A stretch of 64,000 nt of DNA from Leptospira idonii (GTDB lineage Bacteria > Spirochaetota > Leptospiria > Leptospirales > Leptospiraceae). How positions within the stretch are numbered: the stretch's first letter is position 1; each line of letters begins with the position of its first letter. Under the pieces are notes generated by a model. The model did not search any database. It was given only the letters and a program-made list of their open reading frames with translations, and was not told the DNA's origin. A program made the translations under genes and the position numbers. Shown here one piece after another: positions 55,645 through 63,850 of the stretch. The DNA lies in the NCBI RefSeq assembly GCF_004770995.1, contig NZ_RQHW01000028.1:124001-188000 (forward strand), in the 5' to 3' direction.

Positions 55645-56568
55645 CTAACATTTGATTGATAGAGCTTGAGGTAAAACCTGGAAAGTGGCCGGCAATTGAC
55701 CCATATTTTCGCCGTCAACGTCTATGAAAACATCTTCATCCGAATCGGCTTCTATATAGTTTGTCTGCCTTGAAGTGACTTGCTCGTCCTCACTTACTGT
55801 TCCCTGATAAAGTTTCAACGACTTCTGCATCGCTTTTAAAATGCCTACATCTTTGATCATCAGAAGGTCGAATAACCCATCGTCTAACTTTGCTTTGGGA
55901 GCGAACCACATCCCTCCCCCCGCATATTCTCCGTTGGCACACACAACGATTCTGCTCTTAGAGCTGAATACTTCCTTATTGCCCAATTTTAAAGTGATTA
56001 CCTTGTTTTTATAAGTGAATAAACACAGGAAACTATAAAGAAGAAATACCGCCTTTCCTCCCAATATCTTTCCCAGATTGGATTTGTTCACTTTATAAAC
56101 CACCTCGCCGCCCATTCCGAAATCGGCAAGATTCAGGCAATAGTATTGTCCTTTCGATTTATCGTTTTTAGTATACGTAACATCGATTAAATCGATTTTT
56201 CTTACGGCTCCGTTTAATACTTGTTTGATAGCAAGTTTAGGATTTTTATTCACCTTTACCGTTTTGACAAAATCGTTTCCTCTTCCGGCGGGGATAGGAC
56301 TGAAAATTGCGTCTTTTGCGATAGGTTTTCCGTTTCTGAAAAAACCGTTTACGATATTGGAAAGGGTGCCGTCTCCTCCGATACCGATGATCCATTTGTA
56401 TCCGTTTTCAAGGGCCTTACTTGCAATATCTCTGGCAGGAAGATCCGGAGTCGTTTCTTCAAAATCATAAGAAGTGTTAGATGCCTCCAGTTCCTTTTGC
56501 ACAGTTTTCCAAACCTTCCCTGCGACTCCGCCGCCGGATACCGGATTCAGAATGATTTTTGCTTTCAT
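55645..56568 (-). CDS. Diacylglycerol kinase/YegS-family lipid kinase
   Basis: A 307-residue kinase. NPVSGGG near the N-terminus, GIGGDGTLSNIVNG (ATP-binding GGDGT) and PAGRGNDF are the DAGK catalytic signatures; the C-terminal lobe contains GMGGEVVYKVN and EYAGGGMWFAPKA. It phosphorylates diacylglycerol or a similar lipid. Its ATG overlaps the TetR stop by four bases. Within the operon it connects glycerolipid turnover with GlpD. Confidence 0.9.
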   Translation of the reverse strand: MKAKIILNPVSGGGVAGKVWKTVQKELEASNTSYDFEETTPDLPARDIASKALENGYKWIIGIGGDGTLSNIVNGFFRNGKPIAKDAIFSPIPAGRGNDFVKTVKVNKNPKLAIKQVLNGAVRKIDLIDVTYTKNDKSKGQYYCLNLADFGMGGEVVYKVNKSNLGKILGGKAVFLLYSFLCLFTYKNKVITLKLGNKEVFSSKSRIVVCANGEYAGGGMWFAPKAKLDDGLFDLLMIKDVGILKAMQKSLKLYQGTVSEDEQVTSRQTNYIEADSDEDVFIDVDGENMGQLPATFQVLPQALSIKC

Positions 56569-57209
56569 ATATCTTCCCCTTTAGAATTCCCCGAAAATAA
56601 ACCAAAAAATAAGACATGTTCTATCGTTTCCAAATAAGATTTTTCACTCTTAATCTCTTTTTGGAAATGGCCGTCCAAAAGAACCTCAACCGCACCACGG
56701 ATCATCCCCCAGGCAACGGCGACATTCGGATAAGCGCCTTTGTTGTTCATTAAGTTTTCAGATTTTGCCTGACGGTAAATCTTTTCCAAAACACTGAGTC
56801 TAGTCGCCCTTTCCTGCAACAATCTTTCTCTCATTTCCGTGGAAACGTTTTCGATATTTAAACTATCTCCGCATTGTTTGGCAACCAAATACATATGTTT
56901 GTCACCTAGACAATGTTCAATGTAAGCACGGAGCGCTTTTTTTGCCATATCAATACCTGAATTTTCGGATAAGGCGGTTTCCAATCTACCTCTCAATCGA
57001 ACATAATCCTCGTATTGAATTCTTGCCATCAGATCGTCTTTGCTTTTGAAATGGAGATAGATGGTTCCTCTGCCTATCTCCAATTGTTTTGCAATATCAT
57101 CCATCTTTACCAGAGAAGGATGTTTGATCTGAAATAATCCTATGGCGCAAGAGAGTATATTTTGCTCTCTGATCGCAAACTCCCTTTTTTTACGCTCCGA
57201 TACTCCCAT
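56565..57209 (-). CDS. TetR-family regulator
   Basis: A 214-residue regulator. The HTH lies in MDDIAKQLEIGRGTIYLHFKSKDDLM (about 37-62), and the C-terminal half forms a ligand domain with CGDSLNIEN. It is the second gene of the operon, sharing one base with the AGPS-like stop. A 13-bp palindrome inside the operon promoter (58864-58876) is a candidate autorepressor site. The ligand may be an acyl-CoA or lipid, by context. Confidence 0.88.
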   Translation of the reverse strand: MGVSERKKREFAIREQNILSCAIGLFQIKHPSLVKMDDIAKQLEIGRGTIYLHFKSKDDLMARIQYEDYVRLRGRLETALSENSGIDMAKKALRAYIEHCLGDKHMYLVAKQCGDSLNIENVSTEMRERLLQERATRLSVLEKIYRQAKSENLMNNKGAYPNVAVAWGMIRGAVEVLLDGHFQKEIKSEKSYLETIEHVLFFGLFSGNSKGEDI

Positions 57210-58828
57210 TATTTAAGTCCCAGCAGCCCGCCCGGATTCATAATTCCTTTCGGATCGAACGATTTTTTAATAGCGCTTAATAATTGAAGTCCGTTTTCAC
57301 CTAATTCCGATTTCATCCAAGGAGACAAAAGTCTTCCGATTCCATGATGGTGAGACAAGGAACCTCCGTTCTGATGTATCGTATCGATAAGACCTTTATG
57401 AAATTTGGCAAAAGAATCTAATTCGTTTTTAGTATCCATCGGACTGATGAAGATGAAATATAAATTAGCTCCCGTTTCATAAGCATGGGAGATATGAACC
57501 ATACAAGAAGTATTCGGAAAACTTTTCACATAACTTCTAGTATTCGACCATAAAGCGTACAGCTCGGACCAAGTAACTGCCGTTTCGATCGTATCGATAC
57601 GAACCCCTTCGTCCATCAGATAATCCCTCAGGTAAGCACTGGAATATCTTTGGTGCAGCCATTTTTCTACGGGAGATTTTCCTGTGGAGAAAGCCCCTCT
57701 TCTTTTGGCGATTTTTTTGATCTTATTGAATACGAATTTACTGTAATCGGGATCTCCGTCTACGATGACGTGCATTAAAGATCTTTCATTCGCCTTGTAG
57801 CCGATAAAACTTAGGAATTTATCTTCCTTCCCGCCTTGTAAGCCGCTCATTTTGAAAGAGATATCCGTTTCTTCCGGATCTTGGATTCTGAAGAAATGAG
57901 GTTTACCGAAACCGCCTTGCATCACCTCTCTCATCGTTTCCACTGCCGATTCGAAGTTTTTGAATATAAAAGAACCTTTTGTGGAATTTTCAGGTTTAAA
58001 CTTTCTAATCTTCAAAGTAGCGGAAGTAATCACTCCGAAACTTCCTTCACTGCCGAGAAACAAACGGAATAAATCGGGGCCGATCGCCGCTGCAGGATAA
58101 GGCTTACTTTCGATTTTCCCGTTCGGTGTGATCGCAGTTACGGCAAGAAGTATATCTTCCATTTTTCCGTAACCTGTAGAAGCTTGCCCCGCTCCTTTTG
58201 CGGCAATCCAACCGCCTACGGTAGAGAACTCAAAAGATTGAGGGAAATGTCCGCATGTATATCCCTTTTCGTTCAGGAAAGCTTCCAATGCAGGTCCATA
58301 AATCCCCGCTTGAGTCGTTACCGTTCCGTCAATCGCATTGAACTCGATGACTTTATCCATTAAGGAAAGGTCAATCGATATACCTCCATTAGGTGCTTGG
58401 AGTGCTTTGGTTACACTGGAACCTGCTCCGAAAGGAATGATCGGTATCTTTAACTGATTCGCCAATGTTACGATTTGTTCTACTTCCTTTTCCGTTTTCG
58501 GAGTAAGAACTACATCAACAGTATCATTGACTGTTCCAAACCGTGCATTGTATATTTCAGAATAAAACTTTCCGATCGAATGGCGAGCCCTTACAAAAGG
58601 ATCCAGGTGAAATGAATTCACCCCTACTATCTTTTTGAATTTTGCCAAAGATTGAGGAGTGATTTTCGATTTTTTGAGAGGTTTAAGATCGATATGACCC
58701 TTAGGAAAGTTCGATTTAAAATCAGAATCTACGGGGAATTGAGTTTCTACGAAAGACAAAGTATGAGAAGGAAGTTTTTCCTCTACATCAGGAGAACCCC
58801 ATTTATAAACATTTCTAGTTGATGACAT
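57209..58828 (-). CDS. Alkyl-DHAP synthase-like FAD oxidase
   Basis: A 539-residue FAD-binding (PCMH-type) protein. VYKWGSPDV near the N-terminus, the FAD region PIIPFGAGSSVTKAL and STVGGWIAAKGAGQAST match alkyldihydroxyacetonephosphate synthase. HISHAYETGANLYF, GGSLSHHHGIGRL and DPKGIMNPGG also fit. That enzyme exchanges the acyl chain of acyl-DHAP for a fatty alcohol, making the first ether bond of ether lipids. Glycolate-oxidase or lactate-dehydrogenase-like relatives share the fold, so the assignment rests on the His-rich motif and context. It heads the operon with TetR, DGK, GlpD and thioesterase. Confidence 0.82.
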   Translation of the reverse strand: MSSTRNVYKWGSPDVEEKLPSHTLSFVETQFPVDSDFKSNFPKGHIDLKPLKKSKITPQSLAKFKKIVGVNSFHLDPFVRARHSIGKFYSEIYNARFGTVNDTVDVVLTPKTEKEVEQIVTLANQLKIPIIPFGAGSSVTKALQAPNGGISIDLSLMDKVIEFNAIDGTVTTQAGIYGPALEAFLNEKGYTCGHFPQSFEFSTVGGWIAAKGAGQASTGYGKMEDILLAVTAITPNGKIESKPYPAAAIGPDLFRLFLGSEGSFGVITSATLKIRKFKPENSTKGSFIFKNFESAVETMREVMQGGFGKPHFFRIQDPEETDISFKMSGLQGGKEDKFLSFIGYKANERSLMHVIVDGDPDYSKFVFNKIKKIAKRRGAFSTGKSPVEKWLHQRYSSAYLRDYLMDEGVRIDTIETAVTWSELYALWSNTRSYVKSFPNTSCMVHISHAYETGANLYFIFISPMDTKNELDSFAKFHKGLIDTIHQNGGSLSHHHGIGRLLSPWMKSELGENGLQLLSAIKKSFDPKGIMNPGGLLGLK

Positions 58829-58858
58829 AAAATAACTCTCTCGGGAATATGATGGCCA

Positions 58859-58887
58859 ATTATTGAACCAAGTTCATTTTTTGACAA
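58859..58887 (-). promoter_or_regulatory. Promoter of the AGPS-like operon with embedded operator
   Basis: Minus strand TTGTCA (-35) and AATAAT (-10) are separated by 17 bases. The perfect palindrome TGAAC-TTG-GTTCA (58864-58876) fills the spacer and touches the -10 box, a typical repressor position. Confidence 0.68.
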
Positions 58888-58977
58888 GCCCCTTTTTAAA
58901 AAACCGAAAATTTAAAGAAAAGAATCTAGAACTATTGTTTTACGATAGAATCGGGAAAAATGCCGATTCAGCTTCGA

Positions 58978-59427
58978 CTATCCGCGCAATTCCTTCACAT
59001 ATTCTGCTCTGACTTTTTCGACAAAAGAAACGTCGAATTCTTTTCCGAAAACGGAAGAAAGCAGAACGGATAAAATTTGATCCTCTTCGAAGCCGGTCAG
59101 AAGCCATTCCAAAAGTTCCAAGGCAACATCTAATGCAGGTTTACCGAGTCCGGAAGCTTTTCCGGAAATAATATCCGAAAACAATCGATTCAATCCTACA
59201 GAGTCTTTGCTCCCGATCAAAATGCGGACTTGTTCCGGGAAACGAACCATTACGGTTTGTTTGACGGCATTAGGAGTGAAGTAAAATTCTTTGGAATTTA
59301 GATTCGATTCGAGGGATGTTTTAAGATCTGTTTCTGATTTTCCCAAAGAAAGCCAAGCGATTAAGACTTTTTCGCCTAAAAGGGAATCGGCAAAAGGATC
59401 AAAAGGAAAAGGTTTTTTTTCATCCAT
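58978..59427 (-). CDS. Protein of unknown function
   Basis: A 149-residue soluble protein, Pro/Phe-rich at the N-terminus (KKPFPFDPFADSLLGEK), then mixed alpha/beta with a leucine-rich C-terminal half (LLEWLLTGFEEDQIL). No motif recognised. It follows the HU gene on the same strand, separated from it by a terminator hairpin. Confidence 0.6.
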   Translation of the reverse strand: MDEKKPFPFDPFADSLLGEKVLIAWLSLGKSETDLKTSLESNLNSKEFYFTPNAVKQTVMVRFPEQVRILIGSKDSVGLNRLFSDIISGKASGLGKPALDVALELLEWLLTGFEEDQILSVLLSSVFGKEFDVSFVEKVRAEYVKELRG

Positions 59428-59454
59428 TTATATCGTTAAAAAGAGAACATAAAA

Positions 59455-59487
59455 ACCCGGAAGAGGATAGGATCGCTTCCTCCGGGT
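59455..59487 (-). terminator. Terminator of the HU gene
   Basis: Stem ACCCGGA / TCCGGGT with an inner GGAAG/CTTCC option. On the minus strand the hairpin is followed by TTTTTATG, as expected for rho-independent termination. Confidence 0.72.
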
Positions 59488-59494
59488 AAGAAAT

Positions 59495-59803
59495 TTATTT
59501 CTTAGGAGGAACTACCGCATCTTTGCAAGACTTGGAGAGAGTAAATTTAACAACTGTTTTAGCAGGGATTAAAATCGCTTCGCCTGTTGCAGGGTTTCTA
59601 CCTTTTCTTTTCGGTCTGTTTCTCTTAACAAGCTTTCCCAATCCTGGGATTACGAACGCCCCATTTTTCTTTGTTTCCTTGTATGCGAGTTCAACGAACG
59701 CATCCAAAAATGCGGAAACATTTTTCTTAGTCATCCCTGTTGTTTCAGCGAGTTCGCTCAACATTTCGGATTTTTTCATGGGGGTTGGGGTTGCAGTTGC
59801 CAT
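59495..59803 (-). CDS. hup: HU-family DNA-binding protein
   Basis: A 102-residue nucleoid protein. MKKSEMLSELAETTGMTKKNV and VIPGLGKLVKRNRPKRKGRNP, then ATGEAILIPAKTVVKF match the HU/IHF arm and body; the Arg-Pro-Lys arm inserts in the minor groove. A short Thr/Ala/Pro N-terminal extension precedes the usual start. AGGAT precedes the ATG at 59803. HU bends and compacts DNA; it is monocistronic with its own terminator. Confidence 0.93.
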   Translation of the reverse strand: MATATPTPMKKSEMLSELAETTGMTKKNVSAFLDAFVELAYKETKKNGAFVIPGLGKLVKRNRPKRKGRNPATGEAILIPAKTVVKFTLSKSCKDAVVPPKK

Positions 59804-59928
59804 AGTTTGATTATCCTCTGAACCAATTAACGGTTACACACTATTTCAATGATTATTGGCTTTGGTACAAGCTTTAATTTTTTTTGGATACCATTTTTCG
59901 CTAAATTTCTTAGGAAATCGTAAGATTT

Positions 59929-60888
59929 ATGAAAAAAACCTTTATTTTCCTAAGGAAAATGCCAGTTTTTCCTAAATCCATGCCTGCTACAGATTATAAA
60001 AAGGTTCTAGTTGTTCTAAAACGGACAAAGTATGAATTAGATTTAGAAACTTACGGGTCTTTAGCAGCCTATATGGAAGTGACTAAAGACAAACAAGATG
60101 TATTCCGAAGAACTTTGGAATCGCACGAAAGACAGCTCCAGTCCAGAAATTATTTGCAAACCAAAGTCTTTCCGAAAGCGGATTTCGTATTCAGAGAAAA
60201 GTTCGATGCTGAAGAAAACCTAAACGGATACGACCTAATCGTCTCTCATGGAGGCGATAACCACTTCACTTACGTCGCTCACCAAACAGGGAAAACGCAT
60301 CTGATAGGATGCAATTCCGATCCGATCACTTCCGTAGGAGCACTCTTAGGTTTCAGTGCGGAAGAATTGGAAGAAGCGGTAAATACTGATTTTAAGAATA
60401 CGAAGTTGGAAAAGTGGTCTCTCATCTCCACCCAGATCCGATATCCGAACGGACAAGTCATTCAAACTGTTCCCGCCATCTGTGAACTTTCCGTTCGGAA
60501 CAACAGCCCTGATTTAACTTCCAGATATTGGATTTCCTACAAAGGCCAAAAAGAAGAACAAAAATGTTCTGGTCTCCTGATTTATACCGGGGCAGGATCT
60601 ACAGGCTGGGTATCCTCCTGTTTTCCCAAAAAATTTCAGCCGTTTTCCAAACACGAATCCTATTTTCACGCATACGCCAGGGAGATTCGTGCAAAAAATT
60701 CTGACAAAGAGTTTTCCTTGGCAGATTTTCGGGCTTTGGATGAAGTGGAAGTTGTATCGGAAATGAACGGAGGAATTGCGGTCGATTCTCTTACAGAGAG
60801 ACACTACCCTTTTCCCCCTTATGCTAAAGCGACTTTCCGTTTATCGGAAGAGACACTCTCCGTTGTGGTTCCGTGGAAAAGAGGATGA
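59929..60888 (+). CDS. NAD kinase-like protein with altered GGDG motif
   Basis: A protein of up to 319 residues. SHGGDNHFTYVAHQ replaces the usual GGDGT, GCNSDP and YTGAGSTGW follow, and the fold matches NADK/DAGK-type kinases, closest in layout to the NADK2 group. GGDN occurs in some such enzymes, so catalysis is possible but not certain. Starts at 59929, 59959 and 59980 are all in frame; the domain begins after the last. It is followed tightly by a STAS gene (3 bases). Confidence 0.75.
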   Translation: MKKTFIFLRKMPVFPKSMPATDYKKVLVVLKRTKYELDLETYGSLAAYMEVTKDKQDVFRRTLESHERQLQSRNYLQTKVFPKADFVFREKFDAEENLNGYDLIVSHGGDNHFTYVAHQTGKTHLIGCNSDPITSVGALLGFSAEELEEAVNTDFKNTKLEKWSLISTQIRYPNGQVIQTVPAICELSVRNNSPDLTSRYWISYKGQKEEQKCSGLLIYTGAGSTGWVSSCFPKKFQPFSKHESYFHAYAREIRAKNSDKEFSLADFRALDEVEVVSEMNGGIAVDSLTERHYPFPPYAKATFRLSEETLSVVVPWKRG

Positions 60889-60891
60889 CAC

Positions 60892-61257
60892 ATGCAAGAA
60901 TTACCATACGAAATTGACCAACAGAAAATCAACCAAGCAGTCGTCGTACAAATCAAAGGGAGAATGGAATCCGGCCCTCTTGATAAAATCACACAAACGA
61001 TTTTAGACGAGATGGTAGGTCCCGATAGAAATTATCTTATCTTGGATTTCTCAGAACTACGTTATATATCAAGTTTGGGAATCAGAATGATCCTGGATGT
61101 AAAAATGAGCCTGCAAAAAAAATCGAAAGATATGGCGTTAGTTGGAGTCACAAGCTCCATCCTACAGGTCTTCCATCTGCTCGGCCTCTCTACAGCTTTC
61201 CAATTCTTTAATGAAAAAGAGGAAGCATTGAAGCATTTCGAGGAAACTTCCAAATAA
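60892..61257 (+). CDS. STAS-domain anti-sigma antagonist
   Basis: A 121-residue STAS protein. The switch segment DFSELRYISSLGIRMIL contains the phosphorylatable Ser of SpoIIAA/RsbV proteins. It would bind and sequester an anti-sigma kinase unless phosphorylated. An RsbU-type phosphatase (51419) and an ATPase/HDOD fusion (62347) are also encoded in this window, so a partner-switching network is plausible, but no direct connection is visible. Co-transcribed with the NAD kinase-like gene and a membrane protein. Confidence 0.9.
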   Translation: MQELPYEIDQQKINQAVVVQIKGRMESGPLDKITQTILDEMVGPDRNYLILDFSELRYISSLGIRMILDVKMSLQKKSKDMALVGVTSSILQVFHLLGLSTAFQFFNEKEEALKHFEETSK

Positions 61258-61262
61258 CTAAG

Positions 61263-61781
61263 ATGTCTCATCGCATTCCCATTTGGGTCGCGAATACGAT
61301 TTTATTATCATTCCTCTTTGTCGGAGGAATGTACGTTCTCATTTACAGCGAAATCTCAAAACTTAGATCCGAATACAAACATCTTTCCGACCCCGGTTCG
61401 GCATCCAAGTATTCCAGCTTTGCCACGATTCAAGAAATCTCAAGAATCAAAAACAGCTTTCCTATCATATACCAATGTCATTATTCATTCGCTCTCGAAA
61501 ACGGAGCTTTGATGGAATCTTCGGAAACAATTCCTTACGATATATATAAAAAGCTGAAGTTAGGTGATTCGATAGAGATATCTAGGAAGGAAACCAGTTT
61601 GTTCGGAAGAAAGATCGCTTTATCTAAAATCAAAGCGAATGAGGAAACGCCTCCTCTGATCGAAAACCTGGAACGTTTTTTTCGAGGGGCGCTTTCCGTA
61701 TTTACAATATTAGCCGGACTATCTTTATTATTTAGGGCTTGGGGATTACAATCTCGAAGTTATCTTTCCCAACAAAAATAA
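61263..61781 (+). CDS. Membrane protein, DUF3592-like
   Basis: A 172-residue protein with an N-terminal and a C-terminal membrane helix and a soluble central domain in which YDIYKKLKLGDSIEI resembles DUF3592 strands. Function unknown. It follows the STAS gene by five bases. The last 50 bases overlap the convergent gene at 61732, so one of the two 3' ends might be misread. Confidence 0.65.
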   Translation: MSHRIPIWVANTILLSFLFVGGMYVLIYSEISKLRSEYKHLSDPGSASKYSSFATIQEISRIKNSFPIIYQCHYSFALENGALMESSETIPYDIYKKLKLGDSIEISRKETSLFGRKIALSKIKANEETPPLIENLERFFRGALSVFTILAGLSLLFRAWGLQSRSYLSQQK

Positions 61782-62268
61782 GCTGCGATTGTTTTGCCGG
61801 CTGAAGATAAGACTCGGGATTCACATCGAAAGTAATAAAACACATATACTTATCGTATTTGATGATGTACATAAAATCTCCGGTGGATAGATGAGGCATC
61901 TGATTCATAAACCCGCGCACCCATTTACTTTCCCGATAAACTCTTTCGTATTTCACATTGCTGGCGTCGATTTTTTTGATGGCTTCGATCGTTTCTTTCG
62001 AATAGTCTCTGCTCAAAATTTCTTTTTTCAGAGTCTTAATTAAGTTATACTCTAATTTTGCCTTTTTGAGCGGTTGGTTCTCTGCTTGAGTTTTGTAGTA
62101 ATATTCATAAAACTCTTTATCCTGACCTTCTTTTGCGTCATGATTTTCCTCTTCCGCACCGCCGGTTGGTTTAGCCGCTTCCTGCCCAAAAACAGAACCT
62201 GCAACCGGTCCCAAAGAAAGAGCTACTAAGAAAATGAGTGTAAATTTCAAACGTTCCATTACTTCCAT
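61732..62268 (-). CDS. Exported protein of unknown function
   Basis: A 178-residue protein with a signal peptide (about 27 residues, ending SVFGQE), a charged low-complexity region (Gly/Glu/Asp/Lys) and a helical-to-beta C-terminal half with many Tyr. No motif recognised. The start at 62268 or the ATG nine bases on (62259) is best; an upstream ATG would precede the signal by 16 residues. The gene overlaps the convergent membrane-protein gene by 50 bases. Confidence 0.6.
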   Translation of the reverse strand: MEVMERLKFTLIFLVALSLGPVAGSVFGQEAAKPTGGAEEENHDAKEGQDKEFYEYYYKTQAENQPLKKAKLEYNLIKTLKKEILSRDYSKETIEAIKKIDASNVKYERVYRESKWVRGFMNQMPHLSTGDFMYIIKYDKYMCFITFDVNPESYLQPAKQSQLIFVGKDNFEIVIPKP

Positions 62269-62346
62269 TATCGGATTCCGACCGACCAGAATGGAAATAA
62301 AATTTTCTGTTTCCAAAAAGAGAAAGAAGCTTTATAACAGGTAAAC

Positions 62347-63849
62347 ATGCCTCTCCCCTCTCTCACCGCCTTCCAAGAGGAATTCCTCTCTGGTAAGCCC
62401 TTAAGAAAAGACTATGTCCACTTTTCTGAAGTCAACTGCCACGATTTGGATGTCTGGATTGGCCGCATTTCCAGGACGGTTTCCCTGGAATTTTTGCATG
62501 AGATTATCTTTACAATTCTGAACGAACTGCTCGTAAATGGGTGTAAGGCAAATGCGAAAAGGGTGTTTTTTCAGCAGAGAGGGTTCGACATCCGATCCGA
62601 GTCCGATTATTCCAAAGCAATCCCTCTTTTTAAACACGAATTCGGGCACAATCGAAGCGGAATTTTCGCTTCTTTGGAAAGCAGCCCGTTTACCATATCT
62701 TTGGAAACGCAAAACTATCCCAATTTCATCGAGTTCCGAGTCAAAAACAACGCATGTATCCTCCCGGAAGAAAAACAAAGGATCGAAATCAGAGTTAAGT
62801 CTTCTGAAAAATACAAAAACATCAATGATGCCTATAAAGAATCCGTAGACAACGAAGAAAGTTCCGGATTAGGAATCGTTTTGATCCACATCCTGCTTCG
62901 AAACTCAGGAATCAAAAATCAATTCTTCGAACTGATGACTACGGATGATTATACGGAAGTTACGATTCGTATTCCCAAACTACTGCTTCCTTTAGAAAGC
63001 CAAAATAGAATCCGTGCCCTTCTCATCAAAGAAGTAGAAGGTTTACCTCCTCTTTCTCCTCAAATACAAAAGCTCATTCAATTGTCAGAGGAAAAGGATA
63101 TCGACTGGCCTAAATTGGCGAAAGAAATTCAGAAAGAACCTGCCATTACCGCAGAAATTCTAAAGGTAGCGAACTCTCCCATTTTCGGAGTGCATACAAA
63201 AGTAACTCTCGTTGTAGAAGCGTTAAAAAGAATCGGACTTCACAACATCGAGTCCATTTTTCTCGCATTAGGCGCTCGTAAAATTCTAAATTCGAAATAT
63301 TCAAAACAAGTGGCAATATGGTCTCATTCACTCAAAACAAGCGTTTACTCCCGTTTTCTAAGCGAGGAAGGTAAAGAATACCTTAAATATGCGGATGTGG
63401 CCTCCATCTGCGGACTTCTGCACGACCTAGGCAGAATGATCCTCTTGAGTTTAGACCTGTCGTTGATTCAACAAATTCGCATTTTGCGAAGTGATGAATC
63501 CAATGAACTTTCGGAATGGGTGGAAGAATACACTCTAGGAATCACTCATTCCGAAATCGGAGCGATGATTGCCAAGAAATGGAACTTTCCGGAAGAGATT
63601 GTAGATGTAATTCTTTATCATCACAAACCTTGGCAATGCAAATCGAAAAATGCTCCTATTTGCAGGATGATCTATCTCAGTGACATCCTTGCAAATACCA
63701 ATAAGGGAAAAGGAAATTATTATACGATTGAGCCGGAGATTCTAGCAAGCTTCGGTATTTACGAAGAAAAAAAATATAGAGAAATTCAAGAACGATTCAA
63801 AAATAGATTCGAAGAACACAAAGACGAGTTTGAGGAGTTGTTTCACTAA
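62347..63849 (+). CDS. GHKL ATPase-like/HDOD fusion protein
   Basis: A 500-residue two-domain signalling protein. The N-terminal part (about 40-220) has an N-box (NELLVNGCKANA) and a G-box (SSGLGIVLIHILL), as in GHKL ATPases such as RsbW-type kinases and histidine kinases. The HDOD domain (about 235-440) has LPPLSPQIQKLIQL, EPAITAEILKVANSPIF, GLLHDLGRM and the IVDVILYHHKPW region. No phosphorylatable His box is present, so it resembles an anti-sigma-type kinase joined to an HDOD sensor. It is the neighbour of a gene cut by the window edge, one base downstream. Confidence 0.82.
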   Translation: MPLPSLTAFQEEFLSGKPLRKDYVHFSEVNCHDLDVWIGRISRTVSLEFLHEIIFTILNELLVNGCKANAKRVFFQQRGFDIRSESDYSKAIPLFKHEFGHNRSGIFASLESSPFTISLETQNYPNFIEFRVKNNACILPEEKQRIEIRVKSSEKYKNINDAYKESVDNEESSGLGIVLIHILLRNSGIKNQFFELMTTDDYTEVTIRIPKLLLPLESQNRIRALLIKEVEGLPPLSPQIQKLIQLSEEKDIDWPKLAKEIQKEPAITAEILKVANSPIFGVHTKVTLVVEALKRIGLHNIESIFLALGARKILNSKYSKQVAIWSHSLKTSVYSRFLSEEGKEYLKYADVASICGLLHDLGRMILLSLDLSLIQQIRILRSDESNELSEWVEEYTLGITHSEIGAMIAKKWNFPEEIVDVILYHHKPWQCKSKNAPICRMIYLSDILANTNKGKGNYYTIEPEILASFGIYEEKKYREIQERFKNRFEEHKDEFEELFH

Positions 63850-63850
63850 A

